Source: Rhodoferax antarcticus ANT.BR (GTDB taxonomy: Bacteria > Pseudomonadota > Gammaproteobacteria > Burkholderiales > Burkholderiaceae_C). From it: a DNA stretch of 64,000 nt. This document shows positions 29,115 to 37,695 of the stretch, in pieces. Position numbers and translations under genes: made by a program. How positions within the stretch are numbered: position 1 is the first letter of the stretch; each line of letters starts with the position of its first letter. The DNA is taken from positions 1-64,000 of the forward strand of contig NZ_MSYM01000009.1 in assembly GCF_001938565.1 (NCBI RefSeq), written 5' to 3'. The notes beneath the pieces are model-generated. The model saw only the letters and a list, made by a program, of their open reading frames with translations, ran no database searches and was not told the DNA's origin.

Positions 29115-31250
29115 ATGAAAACAGTGATCGGTATCAGCCTGGGCGCCAGTAGCCAGGATTTTGAATTCAAAACGACCTTGTTGGGTGAAAAACTGCTGGT
29201 GAAGCGCCTGGGCACTGACGGCAGCCTGGCCAAAGCCACCAAGCTGGTCAAGTACTGGGACAAGCGCGCTGCCGCCATCGGCCTTGGGGTGCTCAAGGAC
29301 AAATACAAGGTCGGCGCCCACCGTTTTGTCGATAAAGACAGCGCCAAGCTTCAGGCCGCAGCCACCAAAGTGCCGGTCACCACGGGTGGCCAGTTGGGTG
29401 ACATTTTGCGGGAATGGTCGGTGCGCCATGCCCAGGTGGAGCTGGGCAACTATTTCAACAATGCCAAGGTGCTGTTTTTTTCAGGGCTCAAAAATTACAA
29501 GCTCGCGGTGAGCATGGCAGATTACACCGACAACCTGCAGTTTGCCGACCCGCTCAGCCAGCTCGGCGTGCCCAAATTGTTGACCAGCCTGCAGGCGCTG
29601 CAGCTCTACGCCAGCGGCGCGCATTACGTGCGCGACTGGACACTGCCCGCCGCGCTGGCCAACGGCCCGGTCAAAGAGTGGACACGTTTTTTGCTGCGCA
29701 AGGCGGCGCAAAAAGCCAGCGTCATCGTCGCACCCGTGCATGAGCTGGATGAATGCACGCTCGAAGAGCTGGCTGGCAAAACCATCGTCACCTCCACCGT
29801 AAATGATGAACGCATGGCACAACTCCAGGCCAAAGGCGTACATCTGGTGATTGACGGCGCGCCGGTGCTGCAGGGCCACACCCTGGGCCCGGATTTGCTC
29901 GACGCCATGATCTGCGCGGCCAGCGGCAAGGCGCCCGAGGAGCTTCTGGAAGACGACTATCTGGAAATCATCCACGCGCTGCAACTGCAACCCCGCCTCA
30001 TCTACCCCAACGGCTTCAAACGGGTGAACCGCTTTGCTTTCGTCATCCACCCGCTGTCGCAGGAGTATTTCAAGCAGATCAAGCCGATTGAGCTGCTGTC
30101 GCAGGTGTCGCCGCCAGTGCTGATGAACTCGCTGGAAAAAATCATGGCTTACGCGCCACCGTTTGTGTATTCGCACGTCACCGGCATCCAGTCGCCCACA
30201 GGTGTTGAGGTCGAGGGCTGGCTGATCTCGGTGGGGGGCACGCCCAAGGAAATCATGCGCCACAGCCCGGAGTTCACCTATCGCCGCTTGCTTGATGCTG
30301 CTGCCATGTCTAAAAGTCTGGGCGCGCAGATCATGGGGCTGGGCGCCTTCACCAAGGTGGTGGGTGATGCAGGCGTCACCGTGGCCAAACGTTCGCCGCT
30401 GCCGATCACCACCGGCAACAGCTACAGCGCCTCGGGCGCGTTGTGGGCGGCGCATGACGCGTTGTTGCGGCTGAACCTGCTGCCTGCGCCCAAAGGCAAA
30501 GAGCGCATTAAGTTCAAGGCCATGGTGGTGGGCGCCACCGGTGCCATTGGCTCGGTGTGCGTGCGCCTGATTGCCAAGGTGGCAGACGAGGTGTACCTGG
30601 TGTCACCCGAGACCGCCAAGCTACTGGCGCTCAAAGCCTCCATCCTGAAGGAAACGCCTGATGCCAAGCTGTTTTTGTCTGCCAAGGCCGATAAAGACAT
30701 AGCTGACATGGACATGATCGTCACCGCCACCAGCGGTGCGGGCAAGAAGGTGCTGGACATCATGCAGGTCAAGCCCGGCTGCGTGATTACCGACGTGGCG
30801 CGCCCGCTGGATCTGCCCGCCAGCGAGGTGGCCAAGCGCCCCGATGTGCTGGTGATCGAGTCTGGCGAGATCCAGCTGCCCGGCGAGAACATTCACATGA
30901 AAAACATCGGCCTGCCCAAAGGCGTGGCCTACGCCTGCCTGGCAGAAACCATTGTGCTGGCGCTGGAAGGCCGCTTTGAAAACTTCACCGTGGGCCGTGC
31001 CATCAAATGGGAAAAGGTGCGCGAGATTTACAAGCTCGGCCTGAAGCACGGCATGAAGCTGGCCGCCATCAGCGGTGTGAATGGGCCGTTTTCCGATGAA
31101 GACATTGCCCAGGTGCGTGAACTGGCGCTGGCCGCACGCGCCAGAAACCGGCGCAGCCGAACCAAATTGACAAAACCGCCTCTAATTGAGGTAAAGAAGC
31201 GCACTCGCGCCCCTAGAAAGACATCCACCCATGCCACATCGCAAATTTGA
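29115..31250 (+). CDS. Acyl-ACP-reductase-like dehydrogenase (COG5322-type) with large N-terminal domain
   Basis: 711 residues. The C-terminal half (about 320-660) resembles cyanobacterial long-chain acyl-ACP reductase: LGAFTKVVGDAG, LPITTGNSYSASGALWAAHD (TTGN motif), the Rossmann loop VVGATGAIGSVCVRLI, VTATSGAGKKVLD and DVARPLDLPASEVAKRPDV. The first 310 residues (LGASSQDFEFKTTLLGEKLL) are a separate domain I do not recognise; they lack clear membrane segments. The extreme C-terminus is basic. It overlaps the ABC1 kinase gene by 20 nt, so they are coupled. A fatty-aldehyde-forming role is inferred from the C-terminal similarity and the neighbouring alcohol dehydrogenase. Confidence 0.75.
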   Translation: MKTVIGISLGASSQDFEFKTTLLGEKLLVKRLGTDGSLAKATKLVKYWDKRAAAIGLGVLKDKYKVGAHRFVDKDSAKLQAAATKVPVTTGGQLGDILREWSVRHAQVELGNYFNNAKVLFFSGLKNYKLAVSMADYTDNLQFADPLSQLGVPKLLTSLQALQLYASGAHYVRDWTLPAALANGPVKEWTRFLLRKAAQKASVIVAPVHELDECTLEELAGKTIVTSTVNDERMAQLQAKGVHLVIDGAPVLQGHTLGPDLLDAMICAASGKAPEELLEDDYLEIIHALQLQPRLIYPNGFKRVNRFAFVIHPLSQEYFKQIKPIELLSQVSPPVLMNSLEKIMAYAPPFVYSHVTGIQSPTGVEVEGWLISVGGTPKEIMRHSPEFTYRRLLDAAAMSKSLGAQIMGLGAFTKVVGDAGVTVAKRSPLPITTGNSYSASGALWAAHDALLRLNLLPAPKGKERIKFKAMVVGATGAIGSVCVRLIAKVADEVYLVSPETAKLLALKASILKETPDAKLFLSAKADKDIADMDMIVTATSGAGKKVLDIMQVKPGCVITDVARPLDLPASEVAKRPDVLVIESGEIQLPGENIHMKNIGLPKGVAYACLAETIVLALEGRFENFTVGRAIKWEKVREIYKLGLKHGMKLAAISGVNGPFSDEDIAQVRELALAARARNRRSRTKLTKPPLIEVKKRTRAPRKTSTHATSQI

Positions 31251-32589
31251 ATCCAAAGGCGTAGCCGTTCCCAGCGGTCGTTTTTCCCGCCTGGCGCGCT
31301 TCGGCGGCATGGCCGGAGGTATTGCTGGCGGCATGCTGCTCGACGGTGCCAAGCAACTCGCCAAAGGCAAGCGCCCGTCCGTCAGTGACTTGCTGCTGAC
31401 GCCGGCCAACGCGCTCAAGGTCACCACCCAACTGGCGCAGTTGCGCGGTGCCGCGATGAAAGTCGGGCAACTCATGTCGATGGACGCGGGCGACATGCTG
31501 CCACCCGAGATGGCCGAGATTCTGGGCCGCTTGCGCTCAGACGCACAGCACATGCCGCAAAGCCAGTTGAAGGCTGCGCTCAACGCGCACTGGGGCGTGG
31601 GCTGGCAAAAGAAGTTTGCCGAGTTTTCTTTTGCGCCGATCGCCGCTGCCTCCATCGGTCAGGTGCACCGCGCCAAAACGCTGGATGGGCGCGATCTGGC
31701 CATCAAAATCCAATACCCCGGTGTACGCCACAGCATTGACAGTGACGTGAACAACGTGGCTTCCCTCATGAAACTGTCGGGCGTGCTGCCCAAAACACTG
31801 AACATTGCGCCGATGCTGGCGGAAGCCAAGCGCGAGCTGCACCAGGAGGCGGATTACAAACGCGAGGGCGAGTACCTGCACCGCTTTGCCGGGCTGCTGG
31901 CCGACTCGGCCGAGTTTTTGGTACCCAAGCTGCACCCCGACCTCACCACACTGAGCGTGTTGGCCATGGACTATGTGGAAGGTGTGCCGGTGGAATCGCT
32001 GGTGGATGCGCCGCAAGAGGAGCGTGACCGGCTGATGACCCTGCTGGTGGGCCTGCTGTTTCGCGAGCTGTTTGAATTCAAGCTCATGCAGACCGACCCC
32101 AACTTTGCCAATTACCGCTACAACACGACAACCAAGCAACTGGTGCTGCTGGACTTTGGTGCCACCCGCGAGTTCCCCGCGGAGATGCCGCAAGACTACC
32201 GCCGCCTGATGAACGCCGGCCTAGCTGGCGACCGCGAAGCCGCGCGCCAGGCGATGATCGACATCAGCTTTTTCACCAAAGACACGCCTGCGCACTACCA
32301 GAGCGCGGTGATGGATATGTTTGAGCTGTCACTGGACCCGCTGCGCGAAGACGCGCCATTTGACTTTGGCAGCACCGACATCGCCCTGCGCCTGCGTGAC
32401 GGCGGCATGGCCATCGGGCAGGAGCGCACTTTGTGGCATATCCCGCCGATGGACACGCTGTTCTTGCAGCGCAAGTTTGGCGGCATCTACATGCTGGCCA
32501 GCCGCCTGAAGGCGCGCGTCAACGTGCACGCGCTGATGATGCCGTACCTCACGAGCGCACCGGCCGATGCGCCAACAGTGCAAAAATGA
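31231..32589 (+). CDS. ABC1/UbiB-family atypical kinase
   Basis: 452 residues. It has the KxGQ-type motif AAMKVGQLMSMD, the alanine-rich loop PIAAASIGQVHRAK, the nucleotide-binding lysine in LAIKIQYPGV, the catalytic loop QTDPNFANYRY and the metal motif LLDFGATREF. The family is atypical in using A-rich loops; UbiB members support ubiquinone synthesis. Unlike UbiB, no C-terminal membrane helices are seen, and it sits with lipid-type reductases, so it may be a different subgroup. It overlaps the upstream gene by 20 nt. Confidence 0.88.
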   Translation: MPHRKFESKGVAVPSGRFSRLARFGGMAGGIAGGMLLDGAKQLAKGKRPSVSDLLLTPANALKVTTQLAQLRGAAMKVGQLMSMDAGDMLPPEMAEILGRLRSDAQHMPQSQLKAALNAHWGVGWQKKFAEFSFAPIAAASIGQVHRAKTLDGRDLAIKIQYPGVRHSIDSDVNNVASLMKLSGVLPKTLNIAPMLAEAKRELHQEADYKREGEYLHRFAGLLADSAEFLVPKLHPDLTTLSVLAMDYVEGVPVESLVDAPQEERDRLMTLLVGLLFRELFEFKLMQTDPNFANYRYNTTTKQLVLLDFGATREFPAEMPQDYRRLMNAGLAGDREAARQAMIDISFFTKDTPAHYQSAVMDMFELSLDPLREDAPFDFGSTDIALRLRDGGMAIGQERTLWHIPPMDTLFLQRKFGGIYMLASRLKARVNVHALMMPYLTSAPADAPTVQK

Positions 32590-32636
32590 TAGCTGATCGC
32601 GCTTTATTCATAAGGGCTAGAGGCCGATTTTGTATG
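32586..32636 (+). repeat. REP-like dispersed repeat after the ABC1 kinase
   Basis: ATGATAGCTGATCGCGCTTT then CATAAGGGCTAGAGGCCGAT, plus orientation, starting at the stop codon. Confidence 0.88.
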
Positions 32637-32771
32637 TAACTTTTCACGATCGGTGATGGTTGCCAACTTCGGCAGTGTGTGGGCCGACGGCTGGTCGTGA
32701 TGCATGTCAGTGGCTGTTAACCCAGTTTTCGACAGCCTCCCCAGTACAGCCTGGTTGGCGGCTGGGTCACC

Positions 32772-32912
32772 TCAGCAGGCAATGCCGAATTCGAGTTCAG
32801 CCAAGGTCATGGCTGAGATCACGACGGCGCCGACAAAGCACGCGTCAAACCGTGCACGGGCCTCGGGCGGCTGGTGCTTCATCAGGTAGATGCCTATATG
32901 GGTGTCAAGCAT
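32772..32912 (-). pseudogene. Truncated VapC toxin (PIN domain) remnant
   Basis: Begins MLDTHIGIYLMKHQPPEARA, the PIN-domain start with the first catalytic D, and reaches AVVISAMTLAELEFGIAC with the second acidic residue. A TGA follows, after which the frame still reads GDPAANQAVLGRLSKTG before losing similarity. VapC is usually about 130 residues, so only the first half survives. Its partner vapB lies upstream on the same strand, with the 115-bp element between them. Confidence 0.75.
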
Positions 32913-32921
32913 GGACTTCGG

Positions 32922-33036
32922 TTTCATCAAAAACTGATCCTGGTTTGAAACCTCCCCCTTCAGGGGGATAGAATTCATTTGGGAGAGGGGTAACCTCTTC
33001 CAAATTCGCCCCGTAAGGGGCGTGGATTGAAACATA
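32922..33036 (-). repeat. 115-bp structured element with CRISPR-like repeat, copy A
   Basis: Identical at 113 of 115 positions to 53835-53949. On the plus strand it contains four short palindromes in a row: GGTTT-G-AAACC, CCCCC-TTCA-GGGGG, AGAGG-GGTAA-CCTCT and CGCCCC-GTAA-GGGGCG. It then ends GTGGATTGAAAC, like a type I-C CRISPR repeat. Read on the minus strand it is an open 38-codon frame (MFQSTPLTGRIWKRL ... NQDQFLMK) that runs into the vapC remnant. It sits between the vapB and vapC remnants. Confidence 0.92.
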
Positions 33037-33304
33037 GTGCCTTGCGCTCACTTTCAATGCTTTGGCCACGGCCCTCTGCCATGAAGTCTGGGGAGAACTT
33101 GGCCAATTTGCCCAGCATATCGTCCCTGCGCCGCTGGGCCGGTCGGATACGCAACTCATCACCTTGGCGCTCAATGACCAGGTCAGTTCCCCACGAGCCA
33201 TAAGCCAGCTCTGAAGGCGTGCGAACGGCCTGCGAGATGCCAGTTTGGCAATGCTCTGTCTGGAGCCAACTGGGCGCTTGTATGCACGCAACACAGTTTT
33301 CCAA
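32975..33304 (-). pseudogene. VapB-like antitoxin with 3' end replaced by the 115-bp element
   Basis: The frame reads GISQAVRTPSELAYGSWGTD, then LVIERQGDELRIRPAQRR and LAKFSPDFMAEGRGQ, a typical AbrB-type VapB antitoxin. The last 20 or so codons (CFNPRPLRGEFGRG) come from the inserted 115-bp element. The N-terminus before GISQAVR is uncertain; only a TTG start is available. Together with the vapC remnant this is a disrupted toxin-antitoxin pair. Confidence 0.7.
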
Positions 33305-33655
33305 CAGCGCCAGCAGACGATATTCAAAAGGGAATTGACGGACGTTGACCGTGTTGGCAATGGGAAACCCCTCATTCCCGTGAGTGACTTCTGGCAGCTA
33401 AATGCCGGTCGCGTTCTTCCTCGATACCGGTTATTGGATTGGCAAAAGCAAACATTGATGGGCTGATGGATAGGTTGCCACCTCTGAGCCAAAAGAACAA
33501 GCCGACATCTGATTTTTGGCGTATCAATGAAACGACCATAAATTCGACACACTGACGGTCGGTTGCGTCCTACAGGGGATCGAGTGCTTTGCCCCTGGTC
33601 GCAGGAAGCAGGATCAAGCAAGATGCTTCGCTCGGTATTTCTTAGGGGATAAAAC
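33305..33655. other. Intergenic region between vapB remnant and DUF4126 gene
   Basis: About 350 bp with no gene I can support. It contains an interrupted palindrome, CAGGGG ... CCCCTG (about 33571-33596), and ends with GGGGATAAAAC before the DUF4126 start. Confidence 0.4.
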
Positions 33656-34132
33656 ATGAAAGTTCGCGGACTTCTTTTCTCTGCCCTGATCGGTGCGGTT
33701 GCCAGTGCACGATCCATGACGCCAATGGCCACTATTGCGGCGCCGCGGCTTCTGGATCAGCACACGCCGGGGCGACTTGTTTTGCTGAATCTCCCTTTGG
33801 TTAGGGTTGGCGCCTTGGCCATGGGCATTGGTGAATTGTTCGGCGACAAGATGAAAACCGCGCCTGACCGCACTGTGCTTTTGGGAATGTTGGCGCGTGT
33901 CATGAGCGCAGGTATTGCCGGCGCCGCATTGGCTCCCCGCGGTCGCGAGTCGGCCGGCGCTATAACCGCGGTTGCAACCGCAGTACCTCTTGCCTACCTG
34001 ACTCTGGTCGGCCGTAAACGCGCCATAGCGCGTATGGGTCAGACACGCAGCGGTTTGATCGAAGACGCGCTGATGGTTGCCGCCGGTGTGACGATTGTGG
34101 CGCTGGCGATCAGGCCAAGAAACGGTTTGTGA
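33656..34132 (+). CDS. DUF4126 family membrane protein
   Basis: 158 residues with about four hydrophobic segments. The start MKVRGLLFSALIGAVASARS and SMTPMATIAAPRLL match DUF4126, whose members carry an RSMTP-type motif after the first helix. The function is unknown. A ribosome-binding site AGGGG lies about 8 nt upstream. It is convergent with dbpA. Confidence 0.75.
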   Translation: MKVRGLLFSALIGAVASARSMTPMATIAAPRLLDQHTPGRLVLLNLPLVRVGALAMGIGELFGDKMKTAPDRTVLLGMLARVMSAGIAGAALAPRGRESAGAITAVATAVPLAYLTLVGRKRAIARMGQTRSGLIEDALMVAAGVTIVALAIRPRNGL

Positions 34133-34195
34133 TCCCATCACGCGCAGAGGGCCTGCCTGGCGGGGGCGTCCTGAGCCAGCTTGAGTGCTGCCTCT

Positions 34196-35584
34196 TTAAA
34201 GCAACCGCACCTTCACACTTTTGCCCTTGACCTTGCCCGCGTTGAGTTTTTGCATGGCTTGCAGCGCAATGTCGCGGTTGACGGCACAGAAGGTGGTGAA
34301 CTCGGTCACGTTGATCTTGCCGATCTGCTCGCGGCTGTAACCGGCGTCGGCGGTGAGGGCGCCCAGCACGTCGCCGGGGCGGATTTTTTCTTTGCGACCA
34401 CCCAGAATTTGCAGCGTCACCATCGGCGGCAGCAGTGGGCCTTTGCCGGTGGGGGTGAGCGCGTCCACCTTGTACCAGACGGACGGCTGCTTCTGGTACT
34501 GCTCAATCTTGCCGACCGCGCCCATCTCGTACATGGCTGCCAGGCTCAGGGCCAGCCCGGTCTCACCGGCGCGGCCGGTGCGGCCAATGCGGTGCACATG
34601 CACCTCGGGGTCGGGGGTGATGTCGACGTTGATCACGGCTTCGAGTTCCTTGATATCGATGCCACGCGAAGCCACGTCGGTCGCCACCAGAATGGAGGTG
34701 CTGCGGTTGGCAAACTGCGCCAGCACCTGGTCGCGCTCGCGTTGCTCCAGCTCGCCGTACAGCGCCAGGGCGTTAAAGCCTTGCTGCTGCAAATACGTCA
34801 CCAGATCTTTGCACTGCTGCTTGGTGTTGCAAAACGCCAGCGTGCTGACCGGGCGGAAGTGGTTCAGCAAAAGGGCCACCACCTCAAAGCGCGTCGGGCG
34901 GGTCACTTCATAAAAACGCTGCTCGATCAGGCTCGCTGTTTCGGGTGGTGCCACGGTGATGCGTTCAGGCGCGCGCATGAACTGTTTGGCCAGTTTGTCG
35001 ATGCCTTGCGGGTAGGTGGCCGAAAACAGCAGGGTTTGGCGCTCTGGCGGGCACTGTTTCGTTACCGTGGCAATATCGTCGAAAAAGCCCATGTCGAGCA
35101 TGCGGTCAGCCTCATCGAGCACCAGCGTGTTCAGCGCTTGCAGGTTCAGGTAGCCGCGCTCCAGGTGGTCCATCACACGCCCAGGCGTGCCGACGATGAT
35201 GTGCGCGCCGTTTTCCAGACTGGCGCGCTGGCCGCGCAGCGCCACACCACCGCACAGCGTCACCACCTTGATGTTGTCCATGGCGCGCGCCAGGCGGCGG
35301 ATTTCTACCGTGACCTGGTCGGCCAGCTCGCGCGTCGGGCACAAAACCAGCGCCTGCACGGCAAAGCGGCGTGGGTTCAGTCGCTCCAGCAGGGCCAAGC
35401 CAAAGGCGGCGGTTTTGCCACTGCCGGTTTGCGCCTGGGCAATCAGGTCAATGCCCGCCAGCGCGGCAGGCAGGCTGGCAGCCTGGATCGGGGTCATGCT
35501 CAGGTAGCCAAGCTGCGTCAGGTTGTCCAGCGTGGCCGGGTTCAGGGGCAGGGTGTTGAACAGGTTGGGGTCGGTGTGGGTCAT
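34196..35584 (-). CDS. dbpA: ATP-dependent RNA helicase DbpA
   Basis: About 462 residues from ATG 35584; GAGGAGGT lies about 16 nt upstream. DEAD-box motifs in order: Q motif LGYLSMTPIQAASLP, motif I AQTGSGKT, GG, TPGR, motif II DEAD, SAT, and motif VI HRIGRTGRAG. The C-terminal 75 residues (TPTGKGPLLPPMVTLQILGG ... GKVKGKSVKVRLL) form the DbpA RNA-binding domain that recognises 23S rRNA helix 92. It acts in 50S subunit assembly. Confidence 0.94.
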   Translation of the reverse strand: MTHTDPNLFNTLPLNPATLDNLTQLGYLSMTPIQAASLPAALAGIDLIAQAQTGSGKTAAFGLALLERLNPRRFAVQALVLCPTRELADQVTVEIRRLARAMDNIKVVTLCGGVALRGQRASLENGAHIIVGTPGRVMDHLERGYLNLQALNTLVLDEADRMLDMGFFDDIATVTKQCPPERQTLLFSATYPQGIDKLAKQFMRAPERITVAPPETASLIEQRFYEVTRPTRFEVVALLLNHFRPVSTLAFCNTKQQCKDLVTYLQQQGFNALALYGELEQRERDQVLAQFANRSTSILVATDVASRGIDIKELEAVINVDITPDPEVHVHRIGRTGRAGETGLALSLAAMYEMGAVGKIEQYQKQPSVWYKVDALTPTGKGPLLPPMVTLQILGGRKEKIRPGDVLGALTADAGYSREQIGKINVTEFTTFCAVNRDIALQAMQKLNAGKVKGKSVKVRLL

Positions 35585-35998
35585 GGGGGGATTATCGTTA
35601 CTGACCTCCTCTGACGCTGTTTTGTGCGTTGCAGCTATTGCCGTCGTCACCAAGGTTTTTTTGCGCGCAGGTTAATTGCTCGCGCTGCCACGCCGACAGC
35701 GTTGGCAGGCGGACGGTTTTGGGGAAATGTGGACTTGGTGTTAGCCAATTCGGTACGCCAACCACAATCATGCGATGCGCCATAAACGCCAGCGAGGCAG
35801 GGCCTTGGGGTGGCTGACGATTTCTGGTACTCCAATATGAGGAAGCTGCCCCAAGGCCCTGCCTGGCGGGTCGCACCCAACGAGCGGAACTATTCAGTTG
35901 CCGATCAACGACCGCCTTAGGGGTGATACCTCCCAAAGCCGAAGCCAAGGCCATCGAAAAGCCAAGGTGTGCAAAATGCAAGTCATTTACTAAAGAAG
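35585..35998. other. Intergenic region with a long inverted repeat
   Basis: About 410 bp without a convincing gene. It contains a near-perfect hairpin: GGCAGGGCCTTGGGG (35796-35810) pairs with CCCCAAGGCCCTGCC (35849-35863), extended inward and outward by a few pairs, with a loop of about 30 nt. It may be a terminator-like or REP/MITE remnant. Confidence 0.7.
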
Positions 35999-37492
35999 AT
36001 GACCACCATGCGCAAAACCCTGCTTCCCCTGATGTTCGCCGTCGCCCTGCTGACAGGCTGCGGCAGCCCCGTGCTCAACCCGGTCACTGGCCAAACCGAG
36101 CGCTCGGTGATGAGCGAGCAAGACGAGGTGGCCGAGGGCGCCAAGGCGCATCAGCAGGTGCTGCAGGAATATGGCGTGGTGAAAGATGCCAAAGTGCAGG
36201 CCTACGTTACCAACCTGGGTCAGCGCCTGGCCAAACTCTCGCACCGCGACCACCTGCAATGGCACTTCACGGTGCTCGACAGCCCGGAGATCAACGCCTT
36301 TGCATTGCCCGGCGGCTACGTCTATGTCACCCGCGGCATCATGGCTTACCTGCAGAGCGAGGCCGAGCTGGCCGGGGTCATCGGCCATGAGATTGGCCAC
36401 GTCACCGCCCGCCACGGCGCCCAGCGCGCCACCCGCCAGCAGGACGCGGGCCTGGGTGTGCTGGCGGCCACGCTTTTGGGTGCAGTCCTGGAAAGCCAGG
36501 GCATGAGCGGTGCCGGGCAACTGGCCAGCCAGGCATCGCAAACCGCCGCGGCGGGTTACATCGCGTCTTACGGCCGCGAGCAGGAGCTACAAGCCGACGG
36601 CTTGGGTGCCGAATACCTGGCGCGCAACGCCTACAACCCGCGCAACATGGTCCGGGTGATTGGCGCTTTGAGAGACCAGGAGCGTTTTGCCGTGGATCAG
36701 GCGCGCGCCGCTGGCCGGGCCGCACCTGCGGGCAGCAGCTGGCTTTCCTCTCACCCCAGCAACGACGCCCGCCTGCAGCAGATCAACCAGTTGGCGGCGC
36801 AGTACCAGGGCAGTTACAGCGACGAAGGGCGTGAGCGCTACCAGCAAGTGCTGCGTGGCCTGACCTTTGGCGACAGCGCCGAGCAGGGGCTGGTGCGTGG
36901 CCAGAATTTCTATCACCCCGGCTTGGGCATCGCGCTGACCGCCCCGTCAGGCTGGCAAATTCAAAACGATGCCGAGCAGTTGGCCCTGTTCAGTAGGGCG
37001 GGTGATGCTGCGCTGCTGGTGCAAGTGGCCCCAGCCAGGGCGGGCAATACGCATGACGAGGTGATTCGCAGCCTGCTCAAACCCAGCCAGGGCAACACCC
37101 AGCGTCTGAACCTGAATGGCTTGCAGGCGACACGTTTTGTGGGTAGCCGCGCTACCGCCCAGGGCCAGAGCCAGTCGCTGGATGTGACCTTGGTCAGTGG
37201 CCCCAAAAATACCATTTACGTCCTTAGGCCGGTGGCGAGAAATGCTGGGGTGCTGCGCTCTGCTGGTGGCGCATTGGCCCAGGCGCAAGGCAGTTTCAGG
37301 CCCTTGAGTGCGGCTGAGCGCGCAGCAGCAAAACCCTGGACGATCAAGACGGTGGCTTACCCGCGCGGCGGCTTTACTGAGCTGGCCCGCCCCTCGCCGT
37401 TGCCCAGTGCCGAGCAGCAACTGCGCCTGATCAACGGCTATTACAGCGGTGGTGAGCCCAAGCTGGGGCAGCTGGTGAAGGTGGTGGAGTGA
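35999..37492 (+). CDS. M48-family metalloprotease lipoprotein (BepA/LoiP-like)
   Basis: About 497 residues, starting at ATG 35999 or 36008. The signal sequence ends in a lipobox (LLTGC), so it is a lipoprotein. The zinc motif is VIGHEIGHVTARHG (HExxH), with the third ligand E in GREQELQADGLG. A C-terminal domain (about 310-430, GLGIALTAPSGWQIQNDAEQ) follows, and the end carries YPRGGFTELARPSPL. Members degrade misassembled outer-membrane proteins. A dispersed repeat follows the stop codon. Confidence 0.9.
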   Translation: MTTMRKTLLPLMFAVALLTGCGSPVLNPVTGQTERSVMSEQDEVAEGAKAHQQVLQEYGVVKDAKVQAYVTNLGQRLAKLSHRDHLQWHFTVLDSPEINAFALPGGYVYVTRGIMAYLQSEAELAGVIGHEIGHVTARHGAQRATRQQDAGLGVLAATLLGAVLESQGMSGAGQLASQASQTAAAGYIASYGREQELQADGLGAEYLARNAYNPRNMVRVIGALRDQERFAVDQARAAGRAAPAGSSWLSSHPSNDARLQQINQLAAQYQGSYSDEGRERYQQVLRGLTFGDSAEQGLVRGQNFYHPGLGIALTAPSGWQIQNDAEQLALFSRAGDAALLVQVAPARAGNTHDEVIRSLLKPSQGNTQRLNLNGLQATRFVGSRATAQGQSQSLDVTLVSGPKNTIYVLRPVARNAGVLRSAGGALAQAQGSFRPLSAAERAAAKPWTIKTVAYPRGGFTELARPSPLPSAEQQLRLINGYYSGGEPKLGQLVKVVE

Positions 37493-37494
37493 TT

Positions 37495-37560
37495 GATTTG
37501 CTACGAAATAAATAGTGTTTTGCGCTTGCTATGAAAGGGCTAGAGCCCTATTTGCCTTTT
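37495..37560 (+). repeat. REP-like dispersed repeat after the M48 protease gene
   Basis: GCTACGAAATAAATAGTG then TGCGCTTGCTATGAAAGGGC and TAGAGCCCTATTTGCC. Just after it, a frame ending at 37673 (LPLAANAAALVQRLQQRAQL) looks like the tail of a lost, unidentified gene. Confidence 0.85.
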
Positions 37561-37695
37561 AACCCACGCCAAGCCGTTGACCCATGTGCTGACACTGCCG
37601 CTGGCAGCCAACGCCGCTGCTCTGGTGCAGCGTCTACAGCAGCGTGCGCAGCTTGAACTGCCCGACTTTTAGAATGGACAGATTTGAGGCCCTGC

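Noticed and set aside
32906..33732. Minus-strand frame of 275 codons across the vapB region
   Set aside because: It is out of frame with the VapB-like residues and includes the inserted element; composition looks random.
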